A stretch of 64,000 bases of DNA from AAA164-E04 sp014239995. Its GTDB lineage: Bacteria > Verrucomicrobiota > Verrucomicrobiia > Limisphaerales > AAA164-E04. Location of the stretch: NCBI GenBank assembly GCA_029247315.1, contig JAQWLM010000107.1:1-64000 (forward strand), written 5' to 3'. Numbering within the stretch: the first letter of the stretch is position 1; the number at the start of each line of letters is the position of its first letter. Below the pieces are notes generated by a model. That model did not search any database. It had not been told where the DNA came from and saw only the letters and a program-made list of their open reading frames with translations. Positions 52,735-61,100 of this stretch are shown here, piece after piece. Made by a program: the position numbers and the translations under genes.

Positions 52735-55122
52735 ATGAGGATGCCCCACATTAGCGTCGTGCCAGGACATCCCCTGCGTGGTCAGATAGCTGCACTGGTC
52801 TTGATGACCCTCACCATCACGGTCAGGAACCTGGGCCAGGACCTTCCCGCACCCGCAGATCTCAACGTGGATTTCACGCGCGATGTCCTGCCCATTCTCG
52901 AGGAATCCTGTCTACGTTGTCATGGTGCTGAAGACCCCAAGGCGGGTTATCGCATGACCACACGCGCCTACCTCATGACCGAGGGCGATTACGGTGCAAA
53001 CATCATTGAGGGAAACAGTGCGGAAAGCACGCTGATTCAATACGCCAGCCATTTGGAAGAGGACATGGAAATGCCTCCACTTGGCAAAGGAGACAAATTG
53101 ACTGATTCCCAGATAGGCATCCTGCGTGCCTGGATCGACCAAGGCGTGCCATTTGAGGATATTCCAGAGGAATCCTTTAATTTCAAGGCCAGCCCCCACT
53201 TACGCTTTATCGGGGTAAGTGGAAACAAGGCAGCGTTCCAGGAGCATCATTGGATGCAGGAAGGCTTCACCGGAGGATTTGAATCCTTTGAATGGAGCCA
53301 GACCATGGAGGGTGGGCGCTCATTCACAGGCAAAGGCACCCTCATCACTCCTCATAATCGGCATGCCATCGAGGCTGAAATTGCCAAACGTGACCTGGGT
53401 TTTTTCCGTTTTGGATTCGACCAGTCACGCACCTATGATCATGCGCTGGGCGGGATCTCTCCCTTGACAGGACTGGGGCCTTGGACACTGGATCGCCCAC
53501 TCCACCAGAACCTTTCCAGTGCATGGTTTGAGTTTGGGCTGGATCGTCCCAAACTACCAAGAATCACACTTGGATACACCTACCGAGAGCAGGATGGAAG
53601 CCAATCCATGCTCCAGTGGGGACCTGCTTTCGACAGTGCCTTCAACAGCCACAACATCTACCCTGCCTGGAAGCGTGTGGACCAGCAAACCCACATCATC
53701 CACTTGGATATGACACACGCATGGAAAGGATGGCAGATCGAGGATCGTTTCCGGGGTGAATTCTACGCACAGGACAATGTGCTCCAAACAGGGGATTTCA
53801 TTGCTGGTGGGGACACCCAGCCCTCATCGGTTTCCACGCATCGAGATGATTACACCCATTTTCAGGGATCCAATGCCCTCACCGTCCAGCGACGCATTAA
53901 ACCGTGGTGGCTGGCCAGTGCGGGTTACTATGTTTCCCGTCTTCATGGTGACGCCACTCTGAGCTTTGGTAACCAGGATCCCACACGCCCCGGAACTACG
54001 TCTTCGCCCTTCAGTTCCCGTGGCATCGAGATACGTAACGATTCCCACGTCATGAATGTCAACAGTCTCCTTGGGCCTTGGGAAAATTGGACAGCCTATG
54101 GGGGAATTCAACCGGAATGGTCACGCCGCAAAGGGGCCGGGAACACCACTTTTTTTGGCATCCCATCCAGGTTCGGCAGCAACATGGACCGTTTTCAGGT
54201 TGAAGAAAATGTTGGGCTGCGCTACCGAGGATTTGCAGATGCGGTTTTCTACGCGGATGCTCGGATCAAACAGGAATCCATAGGACAGTCAGAAGAGGGA
54301 TTACTGGACGATGGTTTTGCGGCAAGGGAGGATTTCATGCGTAAGACCAATGCGCGTGGAAACCATGTATCCATTGAAACGGGAACCACGCTTTCACCAT
54401 GGAAAAAATGGACCTTCAACCCCACTTACGGCTACAAACGACGTCACCATACCTTTCGTCATCCTATCGATTCCGACCTCGGAACCGAACCCGCAAACGG
54501 GTATCCAGCCTTCATCCTTGAGCGTCTTACAGAAGGCCACAACTGGGGTGTCAAGACGCGCTGGAAACCATTGAACTGGATTCATTTTCGACTGTCATAC
54601 GAAAACGGACAAACCGAGTATCGAACTGGCCTCGGATCCATCGCCCTGAACGGCAAGGCATATCCTGGTGGCAAGGCCCATTCAGGTAATTACGACACAC
54701 ATGCCTACCGTCTCACCATGACACTCACCCCAACACACCGCTGGTTCTGGACCATTTCCTCGGCCTACACAGACGAACGCATCATCTCTGCCATCAACGA
54801 CAACCTGGTGATTGCACCTTATGATGGAGACCTTTACTCACTCTACACCTCATGGACATTTCTCTGGAACAAGACCACACAGCTCCAGGCCGGCTATACT
54901 TTCAGCCACGCTGATTATGGCCAGACCCTTCCTCTTGGACTGCCCATGGGTTCGCGATTTGATCAACATTCATGGCAATGCAAAATTCAGAAAACACTCA
55001 GCAAGAATGGCACTCTGGGACTCCAGTACGGCTATTATCTTTACAGTGATGATCTCGCCGGGGGGTTCCTGGATTACGAGGCACACGGCATCTTTGCCAC
55101 ATGGAGCCGGGTGTTTCCATGA
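52735..55122 (+). CDS. PSCyt1 heme domain fused to predicted outer-membrane beta-barrel (MtrB/PioB-like)
   Basis: 795 residues. Hydrophobic leader (about 15-32), then a planctomycete-type cytochrome domain (about 46-142) with C59-L-R-C62-H63 and a candidate distal Met in MEMPP (about 113). From about 150 to the end the text alternates polar and aromatic residues in strand-length runs with many W/Y/F, and ends in Phe-Pro, as in large outer-membrane barrels of the MtrB/PioB type. A ribosome site (AGGAAG) precedes the ATG at 52735. It follows the MtrA-like gene on the same strand. MtrB shields MtrA in the outer membrane; the fused N-terminal heme domain is not part of the Shewanella MtrB. Confidence 0.75.
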   Translation: MRMPHISVVPGHPLRGQIAALVLMTLTITVRNLGQDLPAPADLNVDFTRDVLPILEESCLRCHGAEDPKAGYRMTTRAYLMTEGDYGANIIEGNSAESTLIQYASHLEEDMEMPPLGKGDKLTDSQIGILRAWIDQGVPFEDIPEESFNFKASPHLRFIGVSGNKAAFQEHHWMQEGFTGGFESFEWSQTMEGGRSFTGKGTLITPHNRHAIEAEIAKRDLGFFRFGFDQSRTYDHALGGISPLTGLGPWTLDRPLHQNLSSAWFEFGLDRPKLPRITLGYTYREQDGSQSMLQWGPAFDSAFNSHNIYPAWKRVDQQTHIIHLDMTHAWKGWQIEDRFRGEFYAQDNVLQTGDFIAGGDTQPSSVSTHRDDYTHFQGSNALTVQRRIKPWWLASAGYYVSRLHGDATLSFGNQDPTRPGTTSSPFSSRGIEIRNDSHVMNVNSLLGPWENWTAYGGIQPEWSRRKGAGNTTFFGIPSRFGSNMDRFQVEENVGLRYRGFADAVFYADARIKQESIGQSEEGLLDDGFAAREDFMRKTNARGNHVSIETGTTLSPWKKWTFNPTYGYKRRHHTFRHPIDSDLGTEPANGYPAFILERLTEGHNWGVKTRWKPLNWIHFRLSYENGQTEYRTGLGSIALNGKAYPGGKAHSGNYDTHAYRLTMTLTPTHRWFWTISSAYTDERIISAINDNLVIAPYDGDLYSLYTSWTFLWNKTTQLQAGYTFSHADYGQTLPLGLPMGSRFDQHSWQCKIQKTLSKNGTLGLQYGYYLYSDDLAGGFLDYEAHGIFATWSRVFP

Positions 55123-55548
55123 GGCCCTGAATTCAAGATGCACTGCATACCCTTTCATTTCGCTTTCCTTTGAAACGTAATAAGGCTCAAATTTCATCCA
55201 GGAACACATTTCCCAACATGGAAAGTTTGATAAACAGGCATCATGATGTGTTTCCTACAACAGGATCACCCCAGTGTCATACGGGAACTCGTCAGAACTT
55301 CCTCCACGCAACGGCGTGCCTATGCCCACGCATGGAAGACAACTTGGACCCCAAGGAGAAGCTGGATGCAAACCAGGTAAAGCAGCGTGTCGCGTTGCAT
55401 GCAATTCGTGGTAAAACCACACACGTTTACAACCAGGATGCTTCCTCATCCAGGATGAGCACCGTTCTTTCAAGTTCCGTCAATCCTTTGGTTCAAAGCG
55501 TGTAACGTTTACAGATCAAAACCATCTCAACACTCCTAGACAGCAACA
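55123..55548. other. Intergenic region (426 bases) after the porin-cytochrome genes
   Basis: No gene can be supported here. A 111-codon frame from a TTG and a shorter minus-strand frame both lack any recognisable domain and look like chance openings. I also see no strong terminator hairpin after the porin gene. Confidence 0.5.
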
Positions 55549-56544
55549 ATGGAAAACCCACTCAGAGTAGCTCTATTCGGCCTTGGCCGTGCCGGACAAT
55601 TTCATCTGCAAAGCATCCGAACATTACCAGAGATCCAACTGGCGCACGTCGTGGATGTCGATGCAGAGCGAGCAACCAAAATCGGCAAGGAATATGGATG
55701 CCCCTCCAGTAACGATCCACGCATACCCCTGAGGGATCCCAGTATTCAGGCGGTGATCGTGGCAACCCCCATAGGGGCCCATTACCAACAGATCATGGAC
55801 GCATTATCTTCTGGTAAATCTGTTTTTACCGAGAAACCTCTCGGTAACGGTTTAGGCGAAATTACCGAATGTTACGCAGCAGCAAGACGCGCAAACAGCA
55901 CCCTTTTTGTGGGTTTTAATCGACGTTTCGATCCATCTTTCGCCGACTTGGTACAGCAGGTACGCAAAGGAACAATCGGCACGCTTCAACTGCTCAGAAT
56001 CACCTCCCGAGACTCACCCTTGCCAAGCATGGAATATATCCGCACATCTCATGGGATTTTTTATGATTGCATCGTGCATGATTTCGACATGCTGAGAAAC
56101 ATATCGGGCCAGGATCCGGTTGAAGTGTATGCAATGGGAAGTAATTTTGTAGACGGTATCCGAGAACTCAAGGACTTGGACAATGTGCTTGTTTCACTCA
56201 AGTATGCAAGTGGGATGCTGGCAAGCATCGATGTCAATCGATTTGCAAGCTACGGCTATGACCAACGTATTGAGGCATTCGGTGGACAAGGCATGCTTCA
56301 GGCCGAAAACCGATCTCCACGCTCGACCGTTCTCTCCCATGAGGCTGGTATCCTGCGACCCACCATCGAGCATTCCTTTCCAACACGCTACCAAGAGGCT
56401 TATGTTGCTGAATTGAAGGCTTTTCATCGATGTGTCAGTGTTAACGAACCTCTTCCCATTCTTGAGGAAGATGTCAGTGCAAGCCATATTTTATGTGACA
56501 AGGCCGAACAATCCTACAAGGAGGGGAGACCCATTGCCATTTGA
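55549..56544 (+). CDS. Gfo/Idh/MocA family oxidoreductase, inositol 2-dehydrogenase-like
   Basis: 331 residues. Rossmann motif GLGRAG (11-16). K96 in TEKPLG, and D173/H177 in FYDCIVHDFD align in position and spacing with the catalytic K97, D172 and H176 of Bacillus inositol dehydrogenase. RITSRDSPLPSMEYIRTSHG also resembles that enzyme. It would oxidise myo-inositol or a related cyclitol or sugar with NAD. It may lead a short unit with two acyltransferase genes (51 bases to the next start). No other inositol genes are nearby, so the substrate is uncertain. Confidence 0.83.
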   Translation: MENPLRVALFGLGRAGQFHLQSIRTLPEIQLAHVVDVDAERATKIGKEYGCPSSNDPRIPLRDPSIQAVIVATPIGAHYQQIMDALSSGKSVFTEKPLGNGLGEITECYAAARRANSTLFVGFNRRFDPSFADLVQQVRKGTIGTLQLLRITSRDSPLPSMEYIRTSHGIFYDCIVHDFDMLRNISGQDPVEVYAMGSNFVDGIRELKDLDNVLVSLKYASGMLASIDVNRFASYGYDQRIEAFGGQGMLQAENRSPRSTVLSHEAGILRPTIEHSFPTRYQEAYVAELKAFHRCVSVNEPLPILEEDVSASHILCDKAEQSYKEGRPIAI

Positions 56545-56595
56545 CAAGACCAAGGAAAAAGAAGATAACGACGTTCCAAGGAATCGATTTGAAAC

Positions 56596-57435
56596 ATGTC
56601 AAAAGTCCCAACTTCTGACACGCAACCAAACACCGCTCCAGACTTGAAATCGTCTGACATCTCAAACACGGGAAATCCCAAGGATATGGGACCCGAGTCC
56701 TTTACACTATCAGCCTTGTGGTCAGCCTCGTTGCCCCTCAATGAGTCCTCCCCCACCAGATGGCTCAGCAAGTTTTTATTGTTCTCCATGGCTTCAAGAG
56801 TCGTCGAGGTAAGGGGAACTCAAAATATCGCACCGGCCATGGACCCCTTTATTCTCGCATTGAATCACAGCCAGAAACTGGAGGCACTTTACATACCAGC
56901 CATGCTGCATTTTCTGCGGCAAGGCCGCCTAGTCCACTTCCTTGCCGACTGGAATTTCTGCCTGATCCCGGGCATATGGCTTTTTTATCATTACGGAGGT
57001 GTCATCATGGTTGCACGAAAACCTGCTAAACCAAGATTTCTGAACGTGTTCAAACCTTTGTTTATCAGAAAAAAAAGAAGCTATGATCAAGCTGTACAGG
57101 CCTTGAATGCGAAACAATCCATCGGGATCTTCCCGGAGGGTACGACCAACCGCAATCCGTGTCACTTGCTCAAGGGGTATTCAGGCGCCGCCCAACTGTC
57201 ACTGCAAACAGGCGTGCCGGTTGTTCCTGCCGGTGTGCGTTTTCCCTTTCATGATGGTCACTCCCAGATCCCGGAAGCGATTCCATTTATCCTTGAATTT
57301 GGATCCGCTATGTATCCACAAGCTTGCGCTGGAAAACCACCGCTTGCACACATTCGACAATGGCACCTTGAAATCATGTCCGCCATCGCCAGGCTTTCTG
57401 GTAAATCATGGAACCCTCAGTCAAGAAAAGCATGA
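56596..57435 (+). CDS. PlsC-like lysophospholipid acyltransferase
   Basis: 279 residues with a polar, probably cytoplasmic N-terminus of about 55 residues. Acyltransferase blocks: LNHSQKLEALY (H91, with E96 where HX4D is usual), YHYGGVIMVAR, F179-P-E-G182 in FPEGTTNRNP, and TGVPVVPAG. A hydrophobic stretch around 120-140 may dip into the membrane. The family adds an acyl chain to a lyso-lipid. Its TGA overlaps the ATG of the next gene, an N-acyltransferase-like protein. Confidence 0.83.
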   Translation: MSKVPTSDTQPNTAPDLKSSDISNTGNPKDMGPESFTLSALWSASLPLNESSPTRWLSKFLLFSMASRVVEVRGTQNIAPAMDPFILALNHSQKLEALYIPAMLHFLRQGRLVHFLADWNFCLIPGIWLFYHYGGVIMVARKPAKPRFLNVFKPLFIRKKRSYDQAVQALNAKQSIGIFPEGTTNRNPCHLLKGYSGAAQLSLQTGVPVVPAGVRFPFHDGHSQIPEAIPFILEFGSAMYPQACAGKPPLAHIRQWHLEIMSAIARLSGKSWNPQSRKA

Positions 57436-58100
57436 GCCTCTCATTATCCAGTAAAATCAGCGTGCTGAAAGTGGACACCATGGAACAGCGCGCCAAAGCG
57501 ATCCTTGTGTTAAAGCGCACCTACAACCAGGAGAAACAGTGGATCGATGACACCGACCAGTTCTTTCCCGAATTGGACCTGACAAACAAGGCTGTTTCCT
57601 GGTTTGTCTGCATGGTCGAGGAAAATCCTGTCGGGGTCTTGAGGGTCATGTATGACCCACCATTGGAACTTTATAGAGAGTATGGTTTGCAGAAACTTGA
57701 AAGCGGTCTGGATGTCGAGGCTTTTGTCAGGAATAACAGGATTGCTGAAATCGGACGCTTTGCGGTGCTTCCAGATTACCGTAGATACATCGTGGTGGTT
57801 GCTGCCCTCATGCGCGCAGCAAGTGAGGAAACCGTCACACGGGATTACTCACATTATGTCACGGATATATTTGAGGGGGAAAAACATAGCCCCTACGAGT
57901 TCCACACCCGCGTCATGGGGTTCAAACCCGTTGCGACACATGATGTCGGGGAGCTTAACTGCCCCAACCGACGTATCACGATGGTTCTGGATATCCGCGA
58001 GGCCTACAATCGAATCCGACAAAAACAAAAATGGATTTTTCGATTTTTGACCAAGGGATGGGATGCATCGCTGCACGCAAAATTGCTCCAGAATCCATAG
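57432..58100 (+). CDS. GNAT-fold N-acyltransferase, FeeM/OlsB-like
   Basis: 222 residues from the ATG at 57432, which overlaps the stop of the PlsC-like gene (ATGA); an ATG at 57408 gives 230 residues. The core reads SWFVCMVEENPVGVLRVMY, then IAEIGRFAVLPDYRR (about 104-118), the pattern of the acyl-CoA/ACP-binding GNAT core seen in FeeM (long-chain N-acyl amino acid synthase), OlsB and acyl-homoserine-lactone-synthase-like proteins. Residues about 140-190 (SHYVTDIFEGEKHSPYEFHTRVMGF) also fit that group. Expected reaction: an amide bond between an acyl chain and an amine. Paired with an O-acyltransferase as in ornithine-lipid synthesis (OlsB with OlsA). An N-acetyltransferase of small substrates is the alternative. 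Confidence 0.68.
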   Translation: MSLSLSSKISVLKVDTMEQRAKAILVLKRTYNQEKQWIDDTDQFFPELDLTNKAVSWFVCMVEENPVGVLRVMYDPPLELYREYGLQKLESGLDVEAFVRNNRIAEIGRFAVLPDYRRYIVVVAALMRAASEETVTRDYSHYVTDIFEGEKHSPYEFHTRVMGFKPVATHDVGELNCPNRRITMVLDIREAYNRIRQKQKWIFRFLTKGWDASLHAKLLQNP

Positions 58101-58113
58101 AAACAGCAGACCT

Positions 58114-58132
58114 GGACTTGTATATGAAGTCC
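58114..58132. repeat. Short hairpin between convergent genes
   Basis: GGACTT, seven bases, AAGTCC: a 6-bp inverted repeat between the N-acyltransferase stop and the stop of the giant cytochrome gene. No T tract follows on either strand, so its use as a terminator is doubtful. Confidence 0.25.
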
Positions 58133-58160
58133 TTCTACTACCAGGGATGGAACAACTTGC

Positions 58161-61100
58161 TCATTCCGCAGGATTGGCATTCAAGTCCTGCAGGTAATCC
58201 AGCAAGCCAGCAAATTCCCGCATCGTGAAAGGTTCCAGCAAGCCCCCGGGCATGATGGAGCTTTCGAGTATGTTACGTTCATGGATATCAGACTTGAGAA
58301 TCACATGTTCCTGGGAAAGAACATCTCTCAAACGGACGCTGTCCCCGGCTTCACTGACAACAAATCCTGTCAACTCCGTACCGTCGTGCAGGACGACAGC
58401 ATGTGAGGCAAATCCTTGGGCTATGGTCTTGTTCGGCATCAGGATAGCTTCAGCCAGTTCGCCGCGACGATACGTACTGGCAATATTTCCCAGGTAAGGC
58501 CCCTTGGGGGCTTGATCTTGACTTACGGTATGACAGCTTGCACAGCCTGCACGAATGAATACGGCCTCTCCAAGAGCAACATCTCCCTGAAACGCATCCA
58601 TGGAATCAAGCACAGCATTTGTTTCCATGGAACCAATCACCGGGCTCGAATCCTTTTCGCCTGTGGCAATTTTCAACCTTCGTGCAGCATTCTGTGCAGC
58701 CTTGGCGACATCCGCATCAAAATCCTTCAAAGCCGCACGGATACGTGTATCAAGATAGTGATTCCCCATCCTTGCGGCAGCCTTGATGAAAACAACACGC
58801 CTCCGGGCATCCAACCATGCCTCATCAATGAGACGATGCTCCGGTCTGATTGAGGAAAGTTCGGGTCCTTTCCGCGTTGCCAGCGTCAGTAGACCGACGT
58901 GAGCCCAGTAAGCCATGGGATCCCCTGCATGTTCCACACAGATGCGCTCCAGATGGGTGTGTCGGCCATCAAGACCGGGATATCCAAGAAAGGCACGTCG
59001 CGCCGCCTCTTTTTCCTTTCCGGTTCCAGTGCTTCCATCCAGATGTCCCATGGCCATCACCATGGCCGGAAGCGCCGCTTCCACCTGGCTTCTTGCAAGT
59101 CCAACAACCGCATGCGACGATACATGCGGTGGCATTGCAGGATCCATTGCTGCAGCGATCAATATGGGCACCGCCTTGATCGGCAGTTCCTGAAAAGAAG
59201 CCACTTGTGTGACAGCGGCGGGCACATGAGTGGAATCCTCCGTTGCGAGAGCGATGATCTTCTCCATGGCCTTCATGGAACGAATACGATTGCGATTCAT
59301 TTCTCCAATAAGCCACGCCGCATCTTCGGCTGAGGCTTCGGCAAGACTCCCATGCAGCGTGGCCAGAATGCTTTCCGAGTATTTCCAGGTCTCCAGTTGA
59401 TAATATGGCCCTCGGGTATCAGGCCGTGTTCCCCAGCTCTCCCCTTTCCATTCGCCCTCGCGGTGATACAGACGACACAGAACGCTTAGAAGGAATCTCT
59501 GCACCCCCACCCTGTCAGGATCGGCCAACCTTTCCGTCAGGGCCTTCACTACCTCAGGACGGTGCATCCTCATGAGTGCCATGGCGGCACCCGCCCGCTG
59601 AGCCTCGCTGCTGGCTTCCGTATCCAGCACTCTGAGGCAAGCTTGAAACCCCTCAAGCTGGGCCAATCCCCTGTAGGCAGTGTGTGCGATTACGGCGTCC
59701 TCATGCCCAAGACTCAGGGCCATTCCGTCGGCAACCCCCAGGTTACCCTGGCGGGTTGAGGCGATCAGCGCCTCCAAACGGGTCCGCGGATCCTGACTCC
59801 GAAGCCCACTCGTAAACAATTCTGGTGGGACAACTCCCACCTTTCCCCGGGTGAGGTGATCCAATCCCATGTCACCAAGAGCTCGGAACACAAAAGCCTG
59901 CAGTAAGGGAACCTCAAGCAAAGGTGTTACCATACGCATCACATCGGAACTTTGACTGCTGTCAACACCACGCTGGGTGATGGCATACAAGGCTGCCACG
60001 CGGGTCCGAAGTTCCTTTTCGGGATCCAATGCCAAGCTCACCAGAGCGCGCCGGGTAGCATCGGAGGGAGCACGTCGCAAGAGGGTGCGTTGCGCCTGCA
60101 GCACGCGTACATGACTTGGTGACTCCAAGGATTTTACGAGAATATCATCCTCAAGATGTTCGTAATCGGGAAGGGGCTCCGGGGTATAATCCCTTGGAGT
60201 CACCCTTACGATATATCCATGTGAAGGACCAGCCCAGTTGAAGGTTGCCGGACCTTTCCAGCTTGCCTGATAAACCCGACTCATGCCATCCACGTCCGCA
60301 TCCGTTGGACGTGTAACCTTGATGAAAGGGATGGGTGGAGCGTTTTCAACAAAGGTAGCCCCCTGACGGACCACACTGTGTCGGAACGTGGCTCCTCTGC
60401 CCCAGTCACAGGTAAACGGAGCGTTTCTCCATGCTTCCGGAAAACCTGGTTCATGGATATAAACCGAACCACATCCCGATCCCCCACCATAATCTGCTAG
60501 AGGCTGGACATGCTCATTAGAAAAGTGCTTGTAAAGACTCGGATACCCGTGATCTTCCAGTCCAGAGAAGTGATGCAGTCGTACATCCCAACCACCTCCA
60601 TCGTTGGTGTTATCACGTGCAAAAAGGTCCAATAACGGACTCATCGGGGTGCCTAGGATGTTGCGTGTACCTGTCGCAAACAACTCCAGGCCTGACCCAT
60701 CGGGCCGAAACCGGATCACCCCTCCGCCTCGATGTTGAAGATGTCTGCCATCGCTTCCCACGGCATCCATGAATCCAAAGTCACCGCCTGCAACGTAAAT
60801 CCATCCATCGATACCCAGTTCAAGTCCGTTGGTTGTGTGGTCCGGTGGACGTTGATCGAAATCAAAGGCAATGCCTGAAACGAGACGTTGGGAATCCTCG
60901 GCCACGCCATCCTGGTCGCGATCAAAGAATACGCTGATATGGGGTGGATGCAGCAGGTAAAGTCGGTCGTGATCCCAAACAAGTCCCCGGGGTGAATCTA
61001 TCTCGCGAATGAACTGTTTTACCTCATCGGCTCGCCCATCGGCGTCAGTATCCCGCAGGCGCAGGACGCGACCACGTCGTGGGGACCGACCGAGAGAACC

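Noticed and set aside
55170..55505. Frame of 111 codons from a TTG between the porin gene and the Gfo/Idh/MocA gene
   Set aside because: No domain, no ribosome site, a TTG start, and low-complexity text; treated as intergenic.
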